Positions 44,483 through 53,809 of a stretch of 61,125 nt of DNA are shown one piece after another. The DNA comes from Bacteriovoracaceae bacterium UBA7317 (GTDB lineage Bacteria; Bdellovibrionota; Bacteriovoracia; Bacteriovoracales; Bacteriovoracaceae), in NCBI GenBank assembly GCA_002474345.1, contig DKQD01000092.1, positions 1,728-62,852 on the forward strand, in the 5' to 3' direction. The notes below the pieces were generated by a model. It did no database searches. It was not told where the DNA came from and saw only the letters and a program-made list of their open reading frames with translations. Numbering within the stretch: the first letter of the stretch is position 1; every line of letters starts with the position of its first letter. The position numbers and the translations under genes were made by a program.

Positions 44483-46927
44483 TTAATCCTTGTGGAGAAA
44501 ATTTAGTTTTTTATAAAACCTCGGATTATCTTTCATTGTAAATTTAATTTCGACTCTTCTTGAAAGTTTACAGTTGTAAACTCCACAAGTCGGATCTTTT
44601 TTAGAGCCAGGCTTTAGCTTAATTGGTTCAGAAAAGCTTTTTCCCATGACTGATATTTTTTCTCTTAAAACATTCTTATATTTAAATCCGCCAAATTGTT
44701 GGCTGAAAATGAACTTTACAATTTCTTTGGCCCTAGCAGTACTTAAGTCTAAATTGTAATTGTAAGCTACAGTGTTTTTGCCAAGAGGGTCCGTAAATTT
44801 TCTTTTATAGCGAGGACTAGCATGACCGATAATATTGACTTGGTCGATATTATCTCTGATCTTTTTGGATTTAAAAATTTCGGATGTATAGATCGGTATT
44901 ATTTTTCTCAGAGTTGATTTGGCAACATTAGTTAAGACTGATTGATTTCTTTTAAAAAGAAAAGCTCCATCCAGTCTAAGAGTGATATTACCTGTCTTCT
45001 TATCCATTTCAGTTTGAACATTATATCTTGCCATTTTTTGTGCAATATTATTTCCTAAATCTTTTCTAAAATCATCTTGTGCTTTGAATGGGTTCCTTTT
45101 TGTCAGCTTGTCGTAATCTTTCCTTAAATTATCAATTTTTGCCAGAAGAACATCATTTTTTTGTTTGAGGTCGAGAACTTTCTTCTTACTTTCATTATCT
45201 TTATTGTTAGATTCAGTTTTTAAGTTAGCGATCTCTCTTTTAAAATCATCACCAGAGTCCTCAAGTGAAGCAATCTTATTTTTAAGTTTATTATTTTCTT
45301 TTTTAATTTTATCGATTTCTTTTAGAGCAGTTTTATTATTTTCTTTAAGATTCTGATACTTATCATTCAGCTGTCTGTTTGTATTCTTGATTTTGTTGTT
45401 ATTTTCATTTTCGAATTGAATTTGACGGTTTTTATCTACGATCAATTTATCTTTTTTATGACTATCAACCTCACACTTTTTAATGCTGGAACTTAATGCT
45501 GCAATATTTTTTTGTTGCATTCCATTGCTTTTATTAAGTCCAGATATTTTATTTTTGAAACCCTCTATCGTCCCTTTCATACTATTAATAGTACCTCTCA
45601 ACTTATCATTTTTCCCTTTGGAATTGGCAAGCTGGCCCATTGCTGAAGCAAGACTTGATTGCAAATCAGATTGCGCACTTTTGGAAGATGAGACTTGACT
45701 TTCCAGGCCCTTAATAACGGAATTAAGACTTCCTATTTTTGATTGAGCATTTTCAAGATCGCTATTTTTCGAAGCGAGTTGTTGGTTAAAAGATTGTTTT
45801 CCCTTTAACATTTGATCATTGAGGCTCTTCATTCTATCTTCAAAGTCTTTGATTTTACCTTTTAGTTTATCATTAGACTTTGTGGATGCTAAGAACCTTC
45901 CTTGTACTTTCACCGTTTTACTTTTTTGTGTACTGAGGTCTTTTTTAAGAGAACTAAGGTTTGTTGTTATCTTTTTGAGGTTACTTGTCAGTAGCTTAAT
46001 CTTAGACTTTAAAGATTCCTCTCTCTTTTGACTTTTTAGAAGATTATTTTGGGTTCTTTCCATATTATTTTGTGACTTTTTGGATAATGCTTTTGCCATT
46101 TCCATATTAACTTTAATAGAGTCAATTTCTTTTTTCTTTTTCTGAACTTCTTTTTCGAATAAACTAACGGACTTTTTAAGATCAATTATTTTTGAAGATT
46201 TCTCTTGGTTTTTAAGTTTAAGAAATTTTACCGACTTTTGGTAGCTCAAAAGGCTTTTCTTTTCTTTGTTAATCTGCTGTTTTAATTTAGAAACTTCTTT
46301 TGTATTTTCATTTTTTATTTTTTCGATGGTCTTTTTTATATCGGCGATTCTTTTTTGTTTATCTTTCACATCTCTTTTTAAATTTTTATTTTCTTTATTT
46401 ATATTCTTAATATTTTGAATTTTTCTATTTAGGTCGACTGTTTTCTTATCTAAGATTTTATCAAGGTTAACCAAGTTTTCATTAAGCTTCTTTATCTCTT
46501 CATTTTTTTTGTTTACCTTTGTATTCATAAATTTAAGAGATTCATCTTTTATAGTTTGATCTTTAAGTAATTTTTCAATATCGACTTTATGACTTGCCAT
46601 TTTTTTACTGAATTTATTTAACTCTTTCATTTTCTTTGAAATAACATCATCAAAATCTTTCATTTCATTAACAGCAAGCTTTAATCGACTTTTCCTTTCC
46701 TCATTTTCTTTTCGAGTCTTTTCTGAAACTTTACCTTCGTAATACTCTTTTTGCTCTTTAGTTTCCTTTATGGCCTTTAAGCTCATCACACTTGTTCTTA
46801 AGAGAGCAAAAACAAACATTACAAGGAAGATTATTGCGACAGCAGTAAAAAGATCACTATAAGAAGTCCAAATTGAACCCTTGTCGTCGTTTTTAACTTT
46901 GATCCGTTTTTTTCTTTCTACAGTCAC
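44483..46927 (-). CDS. MotB/OmpA-like protein with very long coiled coil
   Basis: About 814 residues from a GTG at 46927 (GAGGG eight bases upstream; the frame opens at TTG 46942). Basic N-terminus, then one membrane helix with WTSYSDLFTAVAIIFLVMF, matching the MotB/ExbD-type helix with its proton-carrying Asp (about residue 25). Residues about 55-620 are almost unbroken Lys/Glu/Asn/Ser-rich coiled coil. The C-terminal about 190 residues are an OmpA/MotB peptidoglycan-binding domain: DGAFLFKRNQSVLT, VNIIGHASPRY and YNLDLSTARAKEIVKF. The channel partner is the next gene. Stator MotB has no such coil; this one, if straight, would be far longer than the periplasm is wide. Confidence 0.88.
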   Translation of the reverse strand: MTVERKKRIKVKNDDKGSIWTSYSDLFTAVAIIFLVMFVFALLRTSVMSLKAIKETKEQKEYYEGKVSEKTRKENEERKSRLKLAVNEMKDFDDVISKKMKELNKFSKKMASHKVDIEKLLKDQTIKDESLKFMNTKVNKKNEEIKKLNENLVNLDKILDKKTVDLNRKIQNIKNINKENKNLKRDVKDKQKRIADIKKTIEKIKNENTKEVSKLKQQINKEKKSLLSYQKSVKFLKLKNQEKSSKIIDLKKSVSLFEKEVQKKKKEIDSIKVNMEMAKALSKKSQNNMERTQNNLLKSQKREESLKSKIKLLTSNLKKITTNLSSLKKDLSTQKSKTVKVQGRFLASTKSNDKLKGKIKDFEDRMKSLNDQMLKGKQSFNQQLASKNSDLENAQSKIGSLNSVIKGLESQVSSSKSAQSDLQSSLASAMGQLANSKGKNDKLRGTINSMKGTIEGFKNKISGLNKSNGMQQKNIAALSSSIKKCEVDSHKKDKLIVDKNRQIQFENENNNKIKNTNRQLNDKYQNLKENNKTALKEIDKIKKENNKLKNKIASLEDSGDDFKREIANLKTESNNKDNESKKKVLDLKQKNDVLLAKIDNLRKDYDKLTKRNPFKAQDDFRKDLGNNIAQKMARYNVQTEMDKKTGNITLRLDGAFLFKRNQSVLTNVAKSTLRKIIPIYTSEIFKSKKIRDNIDQVNIIGHASPRYKRKFTDPLGKNTVAYNYNLDLSTARAKEIVKFIFSQQFGGFKYKNVLREKISVMGKSFSEPIKLKPGSKKDPTCGVYNCKLSRRVEIKFTMKDNPRFYKKLNFLHKD

Positions 46928-47095
46928 TTCTTTTTCCCTCAAAAGGATTAGGCGTCATGCTTTGTCGGGTATTTAAAGAAATACCTTAATGAAAAAATCA
47001 ACCTTTTTTTAAGTAACTGAAATTATGGTAAAAACTGATTTGGTCTCAAGAAGCATTTATTGAGCTTAATTTGGCGGTTTAAATAAAATATTTTT

Positions 47096-48088
47096 TTAGG
47101 ATGTTAGATCAAACAAACGTTCTTTTTTTCCAAGAATACTATCGAACTCCTGGATTCTCTTCTTTTTTATTTTTCTAAGATAGGACTCGCTTTTTTCAAA
47201 AGATTTTTCCAAAAGATCCCAATCTTTGAGGAAGCCTTTCCACTCTTCCTTAAACATTAGAAAGAGTTTTAAAGACTCATCATGACCTTCTGACATTTGA
47301 ACTGATGTGATTGTATTTTTAATAACGCTTAAAAGAGGAAAAAGGAGGACAGGACTGCAAAAAAGAATTCTATGTGAAAGAGCTTCTTGAAAAAGTTCAG
47401 ACCCTTCTTGTTGAATGAAGCTAAAAATACTGTCACTCGGGAGGAGTAGACAAATAAAATCTAAACTTTCCAGTTCAGAGTCATAAGCTTTTTTCCTCAT
47501 TTCTCTCATATGATTTCTTATATCTTTAATGAATTGTTTGTAAACAATAGAGTTTTTATTTTGTTTCTCTTCCCATATTTTTTGGTAATTGCTGAAAGGG
47601 AATTTGCAATCGACAATAAGCTTTTTTTCTTTTGGTAAATAGAATATGAAGTCAGGCCTTTTTCCACTTTTAAGTGAAAATTGTCTTTCAAAGTGAATGC
47701 CTTCAATAAACCCTATTCCTGTAATCATTTTTAATATAACTTCTTCACCAAAAAGACCTCTTTGGTGATTATTATAAAAAAGACCTTGCCATTTTTGTGT
47801 TTGATTAAAGAGGTTTTCAGTTGTTTTAAATGTTTCTTGAAGAAGGTGGTAAACTTCGCCATGCCGTTTTACCGATTCATTATTGAGAGTGGCCATAATT
47901 TTTTCTAAATTATCTCTAGTAGAGTTACTGATTCCAGTTTGAATTGTTTCTTTTAGAATAGGCATATCTTGCTCTCTTAATTGAGAGATTTGGAGGTTTT
48001 TTTCTTTTAATAGCCTTTGAAAAAAAAAGAAGCAAAGAAAGAGACCTAAAATGAGGCCTAATATAAAAGTTAAGACTTGAGGGTGCAT
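47096..48088 (-). CDS. rmuC: RmuC family DNA recombination protein
   Basis: 330 residues, shorter than E. coli RmuC. An N-terminal membrane anchor (VLTFILGLILGLFLCFFFF) is followed by a short coiled region and the RmuC core: RGLFGEEVILKMI, then KRPDFIFYLPKEKKLIVDCKFPFSNYQ, a PD-(D/E)XK-like nuclease motif (PDF...DCK), and FICLLLPSDSIFSFI. RmuC limits DNA inversions; its action is poorly known. AAGGA precedes the ATG. It lies 169 bases upstream of the coiled-coil gene on the same strand and may or may not share its transcript. Confidence 0.88.
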   Translation of the reverse strand: MHPQVLTFILGLILGLFLCFFFFQRLLKEKNLQISQLREQDMPILKETIQTGISNSTRDNLEKIMATLNNESVKRHGEVYHLLQETFKTTENLFNQTQKWQGLFYNNHQRGLFGEEVILKMITGIGFIEGIHFERQFSLKSGKRPDFIFYLPKEKKLIVDCKFPFSNYQKIWEEKQNKNSIVYKQFIKDIRNHMREMRKKAYDSELESLDFICLLLPSDSIFSFIQQEGSELFQEALSHRILFCSPVLLFPLLSVIKNTITSVQMSEGHDESLKLFLMFKEEWKGFLKDWDLLEKSFEKSESYLRKIKKKRIQEFDSILGKKERLFDLTS

Positions 48089-48290
48089 AAAACTAGTTCC
48101 TTAAGTAAAAGCGATATCTAAAGGATAGATCTTTGTGCTTTGCATTGTAAGCTGTGAGTGTTTTTTCCTTGTTAAATTGATCAAGTATTGAGGGGCTTAA
48201 ATGGCATTTTATAACTTTTTTTTTGTTGCGCCGCTTGAAAGGTATAATAAAAACGAAAAATAGTTTTTAAAAAGTCATCGTGGAGGAAAA

Positions 48291-50000
48291 ATGGAAGGTT
48301 TTTTGTTTTTGAATAATAGGATGGTTAAGCAGTTCACTTTATTTTTTTCCGTTTTTATTCCATGTGTTTTTCCTCAATATAGTTTGGCAAATCAATTGGT
48401 TCTTTTACACACAAATGATCATCATGGTCACTATATTCAAGACCCCAAGCAGAGAATTTTTGGGATGGCCGCTCGAAAAACACTTATAGATAAATTAAGA
48501 GCAACTGCAAAAGTTAAGGGAAAGAGTATTTTATTATTATCAGGAGGAGATATAAATACAGGAACTCCAGAATCTGATTTTTTTGATGCAGAACCTGACT
48601 TTCGTGCAATGAATATGATGGGATACGATGCTATGAGTATTGGTAATCATGAATTTGATAACCCTTTTAAGACTCTTCTTAAGCAGCAAAGTTGGAGTAA
48701 GTTTCCATTTTTAGCAGCAAATATATATTACTCAAAGGGAAAGAAAAAGTTTAACCCTTCTACTCATGGTGATAAGGATCGGCCCTTTAAGCCTTACATT
48801 GTTAAAATAGTTGGAGATAAAAAAGTTCTCATTGTTGGTTTTACAACTGAAGAAACTGCTAAATTTACTAAAGTTAAGGAAGTACTTTTTAGACCTGCTT
48901 TAGAAGAAGCAAAAAGAATCTTACCAAAGCTTAATCGTGAAATTAAGCCAGACTTAACAATCGCTTTAACTCATTTAGGATATTTTGTTGCAGGAATGCA
49001 TCGGGGATTTCCTGCAGATTATTCTCTTGCTAAAGAGCTTGGTAAAAAACACTTAGATATTATTGTCGGCGGTCATACTCAAAAGGCACTTGTTGAGCCC
49101 CATATTGTAAATGGAGTAGCTATTGTGCAAGCAGGTGAGTGGGGGAAATACCTGGGAAAAATGGAAGTTGAAATTTTAGGAAAGAGAAAATATAAAATTC
49201 GTTCTTATGATCTTCTCGGAGTAAATTACAAAGCTGTAAGTACTGATTTTGCAAGAAGAGAGGATGTTAAAAATATTGGGAAAGTAAAAAAATTGATTGT
49301 GAAAGAGGACCGGACAGTAAGTACTTATTTACGAGATTTTTATAAGAGGTACCCCGCTAAGTTAGATGAGGCATTTGCTACTATTGATTCAAATTTCGAT
49401 GGAAGGGGGAGAGGTCGCGGAAAGGAAACTAATTTAGGAAGGCTTATATCACACTCTATTTGTTATATTACTCACGGTGATATTTGTTTTTTCAATAATG
49501 GTGGATTAAGGATAGACCTTGATAAAGGCACAATCACCAGGCGTGATATACTCGCACTCATGCCTTTTAATAATGAACTTTGCCACGTTAAGATTAAGAC
49601 AAAAGAACTCGTAGATTATTTAGAAAAAATTTATAAGGCAACAAAGTATAGGTCGACTCATTTTAGTGGAGTCCGCTTTACGGTCGAAGGTTATAAGATT
49701 AAAGACCTTTATGTGAACATAGAAAAAGGAAACCCATCACTTATTCCGAATAACTCACTAAAAAAAGTTTATTCAAATGGAAAGGTTCTTAAAGACAAAG
49801 TGTTTGATGTTGCTTCGACATGCTTTTTAACGAGAGGGAGAGATGGTTACCCCAATATGGAAAAAGTTAAAACTCATGAAAAATATGGGATTAACGAAGG
49901 GATAGAGTATAAAGACTCCTTAGTTTTTATTGATTTTCTCAAACAGAAAAAAAAGGTTACAGGAAAGGAGTATTCCGTAGAAACAGTTCAATCCAAATAG
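48291..50000 (+). CDS. Secreted 5'-nucleotidase / metallophosphatase (UshA family)
   Basis: 569 residues; GGAGG precedes the ATG. A signal peptide (about 12-33, ending SLA) is followed by the calcineurin-like metallophosphatase domain: LLHTNDHHGHYI, LLSGGDINTGTPESD, DAMSIGNHEFDNP, LTHLGYFV and VGGHTQ, which supply the metal ligands. The C-terminal 5'-nucleotidase domain has NLGRLISHSI, FFNNGGLRIDL and FNNELCHVKIKTKEL. UshA-type enzymes release nucleosides and phosphate from nucleotides in the periplasm, useful for scavenging nucleic acid breakdown products. Length and domains are complete. Confidence 0.93.
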   Translation: MEGFLFLNNRMVKQFTLFFSVFIPCVFPQYSLANQLVLLHTNDHHGHYIQDPKQRIFGMAARKTLIDKLRATAKVKGKSILLLSGGDINTGTPESDFFDAEPDFRAMNMMGYDAMSIGNHEFDNPFKTLLKQQSWSKFPFLAANIYYSKGKKKFNPSTHGDKDRPFKPYIVKIVGDKKVLIVGFTTEETAKFTKVKEVLFRPALEEAKRILPKLNREIKPDLTIALTHLGYFVAGMHRGFPADYSLAKELGKKHLDIIVGGHTQKALVEPHIVNGVAIVQAGEWGKYLGKMEVEILGKRKYKIRSYDLLGVNYKAVSTDFARREDVKNIGKVKKLIVKEDRTVSTYLRDFYKRYPAKLDEAFATIDSNFDGRGRGRGKETNLGRLISHSICYITHGDICFFNNGGLRIDLDKGTITRRDILALMPFNNELCHVKIKTKELVDYLEKIYKATKYRSTHFSGVRFTVEGYKIKDLYVNIEKGNPSLIPNNSLKKVYSNGKVLKDKVFDVASTCFLTRGRDGYPNMEKVKTHEKYGINEGIEYKDSLVFIDFLKQKKKVTGKEYSVETVQSK

Positions 50001-50044
50001 TCATAAAGATTAAAATGATTAATCAAGGCTTTACCTAAAAGAAA

Positions 50045-50623
50045 TTAGTCTTCAAGGTCCTTTAAAAGTGCAGCTTTTTGTTCTTCTTTTAGAGGGCTCT
50101 CAATATTTAAGTCTTCGTGGTCACAACCAATCTTTACTGGGCTTTGAGCATCACAATTAAATTTTAGGTATTGGACGGATGAGAGACGGTTTTCTCCAAC
50201 CTGTCTGGAGTCAAATTCAGCATAGGTTCTTTTTCCATTTTCTAAAATAAGGTAAATGTGCTTTGGAAGAGAAAGCCATTTTTTAAGTAATAAATCTCTT
50301 TGTTCACTATCACTTATCTCAATAAGGAGTGTACAGCCAAGACCTCCTTTCTCTCCAAGAAGTTCGTTATATGTTTTTATTTCATGGAGTATGTCAGACT
50401 CTCGAACAATCCTCTCCGTTCTAACCATTTCTTGAATTTGATATTTAATGGTATCTGTATTTTCAAATAAAAAAGTGAGGTGCTCTCCAAGATGAATCCT
50501 TCGATCTTTTTTTATTGAAAGTGCATTCTTTCTCACATCATTTCGAGTGTCTTCGTAAGTCATAAAATCTAGAATATCTTCTCTTTGTACTCTTTTCATA
50601 TTTAGTCCGTTTTTTAAATACAT
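50045..50623 (-). CDS. DUF3501 family protein
   Basis: 192 residues. From residue 9 it follows the DUF3501 pattern: MKRVQREDILDFMTYEDTR, KKDRRIHLGEHLTFLFEN and DTIKYQIQEMVRTERI, then LGCTLLIEI. ATG 50623 has AGGA 7 bases upstream; ATG 50599 is the family's usual start and also possible. No signal peptide. The function is unknown, but the family is found beside rubrerythrin and GlpC-like Fe-S proteins, exactly the neighbours here, so a role in peroxide or redox handling is likely. Confidence 0.87.
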   Translation of the reverse strand: MYLKNGLNMKRVQREDILDFMTYEDTRNDVRKNALSIKKDRRIHLGEHLTFLFENTDTIKYQIQEMVRTERIVRESDILHEIKTYNELLGEKGGLGCTLLIEISDSEQRDLLLKKWLSLPKHIYLILENGKRTYAEFDSRQVGENRLSSVQYLKFNCDAQSPVKIGCDHEDLNIESPLKEEQKAALLKDLED

Positions 50624-50652
50624 AATGAAATCCTATTTAAACCTTTTTCTCT

Positions 50653-52011
50653 TTATTTATCATCATCTTTTTTAATTTTTGTTTGAAAGCCATTTTCTCG
50701 GTAAGCTTTTGCCAAAATACTCATGGGATGCAAGGGTTTAACTCCTGCGTGTTGGGAAAATTGAAGTGCTGCTAAAGGGCATTCTGTGGACCACACTTCA
50801 CTTTCGGCTTCTTTCATACCCTCAAATGACTTTTTACCTACTTTTATACTGGCCTCAAAAGTTTCTTTTTTCATCGCAAATGTCCCATCATGACCGCAGC
50901 ATTCCATAACGCTTTTTGGGGTGACACCAGGTATTTTTCTAAGGAGGTCACGCCCCTTAAAGCCGACAGCTTGTGCTCTCAAGTGGCAAGGTGAATGGTA
51001 GGCCACAGAGTTTCCTGGTGTTGATTTAAATTCCGTGTTAAATCTTTCTTCTTTTCGAATAGACCATAAAAACTCACTCGTCTCCATAACTGCTTCAGCA
51101 CATTTCTTGGCCTGTTCTCGGTCTTCTTTGGCGACAAGTCCGGGGTATTCATTACGGAGCATCATGGTGCAGGTGGGGTTAATTCCAATAATTTTTGCAC
51201 CTTTTTCCACATAAGGAGTTAATTTATCCAAGTTTATTTTGGCATTTTTTCTTAGCGTCTCAAGGTCTCCATGTTCCCACGAAGGCATCCCACAACAGGC
51301 GAGGCCTTCAACGCAAGCAATATTGACTTTATTTTTTTCAAAAACATCTAAAGTATCTCTTCCTATCTGAGGCTCATTATTTTGAACGTAGCATGTTTGA
51401 AAGAGCACCACTTCAATTTCAGGGTCAGGTTTTTTTATTTTATTTAATTTTTTAGCAAGCTTTTCAAAAGTTGTTTTTGCGAACTCGGGGAGCAATTTAT
51501 CTCTGTGAATACCCATTAACTTCTCAAGAAAAATTCTGTGTACTTTGACCCTATTCATAACGTTGGCCATTCCAAGGCTCAGTCTGGAAAATAAGCCCGC
51601 CTGATCAGCGTTAGAAATTATTCTATCTTTGAAAGGAACACCTTCTTTTTTCGTTTTAATGGCCCTATAACGGTGAACTAATTTTGGAAAATCCAATAGG
51701 AATTCGTGTTTATCTCTGGGTGTGTAAGGGCATTGAACTTCGCAAAGTTTGCATTGAAAACAATTATCCATAACATTTTGGGTTTCTAAAACTGATAGTT
51801 CAGTTACATCTCCATCATGATTTTCGTCGATGAATTTAAAAAGATTGGGGAAAGAGTCGCAGTACTTGAAACACATGCGGCAGCCATGACAAATCTCGAA
51901 GGCCCTGGTGATTTCTTTTTGGAGGGCTTCTTCACTCCAATACTTTTCATCTTCAGGATCATAAGTAAGGCCATCGGTTGGCAAATAAGAAATGGGTCCC
52001 TTTTTACTCAT
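50653..52011 (-). CDS. GlpC/HdrD-like iron-sulphur oxidoreductase
   Basis: 452 residues. Two ferredoxin-type [4Fe-4S] motifs near the N-terminus: CHGCRMCFKYC and CFQCKLCEVQCPY. The C-terminal half has two CCG domains with EGLACCGMPSWEHGD and CHLRAQ...VMECCGHDGTFAM, as in GlpC and heterodisulphide reductase subunit D. It probably passes electrons, perhaps to rubrerythrin (encoded downstream of a 153-base gap upstream on this strand). GGAG lies 7 bases before the ATG. The DUF3501 gene follows after 29 bases. Confidence 0.92.
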   Translation of the reverse strand: MSKKGPISYLPTDGLTYDPEDEKYWSEEALQKEITRAFEICHGCRMCFKYCDSFPNLFKFIDENHDGDVTELSVLETQNVMDNCFQCKLCEVQCPYTPRDKHEFLLDFPKLVHRYRAIKTKKEGVPFKDRIISNADQAGLFSRLSLGMANVMNRVKVHRIFLEKLMGIHRDKLLPEFAKTTFEKLAKKLNKIKKPDPEIEVVLFQTCYVQNNEPQIGRDTLDVFEKNKVNIACVEGLACCGMPSWEHGDLETLRKNAKINLDKLTPYVEKGAKIIGINPTCTMMLRNEYPGLVAKEDREQAKKCAEAVMETSEFLWSIRKEERFNTEFKSTPGNSVAYHSPCHLRAQAVGFKGRDLLRKIPGVTPKSVMECCGHDGTFAMKKETFEASIKVGKKSFEGMKEAESEVWSTECPLAALQFSQHAGVKPLHPMSILAKAYRENGFQTKIKKDDDK

Positions 52012-52164
52012 TACCTTACTCCTAGATTTTCACTTTGTCTGTAGCAGATCAACGTAGAAACTAAAAGAAGCAAACCCATCGATATTCTCTTAAAGTATTA
52101 GATAGATTTGCTTCCGTTAAAGGTATTAAATAAAACTAGTTCAAAATCTTGAGAAACAAACTAA

Positions 52165-52584
52165 TTAATCTATTGTTTCTAGCATCTTTTGGAATCTGCC
52201 TGCATGTGACTTTTCAGCTTTTGCCAGCGTTTCAAACCAGTCAGCAATTTCTTCAAAACCTTCGTCTCTAGCAGTTTTGGCCATTCCCGGATACATATCA
52301 GTATATTCGTGAGTTTCACCTTCAACTGCAGCTTTTAAGTTAAGAGTAGAGTCTCCAATTGGTAACCCTGTTGCTGGATCACCAACTTTTTTGAGATAAT
52401 CCAGATGTCCGTGAGCGTGACCTGTTTCACCCTCAGCCGTGTCTCTGAAGTTTGCCGCAATTTCTGGATAACCTTCAACGTCTGCAACCTTAGCAAAGTA
52501 GAGGTAGCGTCTGTTTGCTTGAGATTCTCCAGCAAAGGCATCCTTTAAATTTTGATGGGTCTTAGTACCCTTCAATTCAGCCAT
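52165..52584 (-). CDS. rbr: Rubrerythrin (diiron peroxidase, without rubredoxin domain)
   Basis: 139 residues. The diiron four-helix bundle has the two Glu/His sets: [53 protein letters not shown] and [12 protein letters not shown]. The C-terminal rubredoxin Cys4 domain of classical rubrerythrin is absent. Rubrerythrin reduces hydrogen peroxide with electrons from a redox partner, perhaps the Fe-S protein next door. It is transcribed away from an OxyR-type gene, 129 bases apart, which strongly suggests peroxide control. GGGGGC-type purine-rich sequence is upstream of the ATG. Confidence 0.93.
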   Translation of the reverse strand: MAELKGTKTHQNLKDAFAGESQANRRYLYFAKVADVEGYPEIAANFRDTAEGETGHAHGHLDYLKKVGDPATGLPIGDSTLNLKAAVEGETHEYTDMYPGMAKTARDEGFEEIADWFETLAKAEKSHAGRFQKMLETID

Positions 52585-52649
52585 GTTTTGCCCCCTTTTT
52601 TGTTTAAACTATTTTTAATAGTTTATTTTCCCATAATACCGCTAAAGCT

Positions 52650-52670
52650 AATATCGATAAATTCGATATT
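52650..52670. promoter_or_regulatory. Palindromic LysR/OxyR-type operator between rbr and oxyR
   Basis: AATATCGA (52650-52657), five bases, TCGATATT (52663-52670): a perfect 8-base inverted repeat. It contains a T-N11-A LysR box. It sits between the divergent rubrerythrin and OxyR-type genes, 44 bases before the regulator's start and 66 before rbr, where an autoregulatory LysR operator is expected. Confidence 0.75.
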
Positions 52671-52713
52671 AATGATACAATCATAGACAAAATCTAATAT
52701 AGGAATGAAGCCT

Positions 52714-53670
52714 ATGACCCTAACTCAGCTAGAATATGTAATTGCTATCAATAAACATAGAAACTTCAAAAAGGCTGCGGAGTCCTGTCATATTACTCAG
52801 CCTACTCTAAGTATGCAGGTTCAAAGGCTAGAAGAAGAACTTGGGCTCATTATTTTTGACCGCGGTAAAGTTCCCTTAAAGATTACATTAAAGGGAAAAT
52901 TGTTCATAGATCAAGCTAAAGTTGTTTTGGGTGAAGCAAGTAAGCTTAAAGACATTGCATCTAAAACCCTCAACCCTCTCAAGGGTGAGCTAAAAGTTGG
53001 AGTTATACCAACATTGGCGCCTTATTTAATTCCTCTTTTTTTGGATTCTTTTCTAAATGAATATCCTTCTATTGACCTTATCATTAATGAGCATCAAACT
53101 CATGAAATTATTGACCTTCTTGAAAATGACAAATTGGATCTAGGACTTCTTGTTACGCCATTGGAGAAAAATCAATTCTTTGAAAGGGTTCTTTTTTATG
53201 AGCCTTTTTTGGCTTACTTATCCTCAACAAACCCGCTTTTAAAAAGGAAAAAAATAGATCAGGATGATTTAAGCGGACAGACCCTTTGGGTTTTAACTGA
53301 AGGGCATTGCTTTAGAGATCAGACACTTAACATCTGCTCTCCTGATTCAAAAAAAGGAAAGAAGGAAGAAAGAGGAAAAAATATTACTTTTGAAGGTGGA
53401 CAATTAGAGACCCTGAAGAACCTTGTTAAAAGAAATGAAGGACTTACCCTCGTTCCTTTTCTGTCTACCCTTTATGATAAATCAAAGCAGGAGAAGTCTT
53501 TAACTAGGTCTTTTTCCGGTCAAGTACCAACACGAGAGGTTTCTATCGTCCTCAGTCGTTTTTTTCATAAGGAGGAGATGGTAGATGCCTTAGAGGAAGA
53601 AATTTTAAAGGCTTTACCAGAAGGAATAATTTCCAAAAAATCAAAAAAAATAAAAGTCATAGAATTTTAA
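52714..53670 (+). CDS. oxyR: OxyR-type LysR family peroxide regulator
   Basis: 318 residues from ATG 52714 (AGGA nine bases upstream; ATG 52705 touches the AGGA and is less likely). The helix-turn-helix has LEYVIAINKHRNFKKAAESCHITQPTLSMQVQRLEEELG, the OxyR start pattern. The sensor domain has EGHCFRDQTLNIC: two Cys nine residues apart in the GHC-RDQ context of OxyR Cys199 and Cys208, which form a disulphide on peroxide. It should therefore activate peroxide defence; rubrerythrin, divergent with a shared palindrome, is the likely target. Confidence 0.93.
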   Translation: MTLTQLEYVIAINKHRNFKKAAESCHITQPTLSMQVQRLEEELGLIIFDRGKVPLKITLKGKLFIDQAKVVLGEASKLKDIASKTLNPLKGELKVGVIPTLAPYLIPLFLDSFLNEYPSIDLIINEHQTHEIIDLLENDKLDLGLLVTPLEKNQFFERVLFYEPFLAYLSSTNPLLKRKKIDQDDLSGQTLWVLTEGHCFRDQTLNICSPDSKKGKKEERGKNITFEGGQLETLKNLVKRNEGLTLVPFLSTLYDKSKQEKSLTRSFSGQVPTREVSIVLSRFFHKEEMVDALEEEILKALPEGIISKKSKKIKVIEF

Positions 53671-53809
53671 TTCAAAAAATAGCACAAAATGTAGGCATGT
53701 TTGTTTACCCCATAGAAATTTTTTTAGGTTCAAATTTTTTTTAGATACCTTGGTAAAAATGTTTGATAAAACCTACAAATTTTTGATTAGGGGTACGAAT
53801 TACTTTAAT

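Noticed and set aside
43538..46927. Considered as a plain flagellar motAB operon
   Set aside because: The MotB-like protein has a very long coiled coil and there are no flagellar genes nearby; the channel motif looks closer to ExbB/ZorA style.
43005..48088. Considered calling it a true Zorya defence system
   Set aside because: No ZorC, ZorD (helicase) or ZorE (HNH nuclease) genes are present, and the long tail is on the wrong subunit; only a likeness is claimed.
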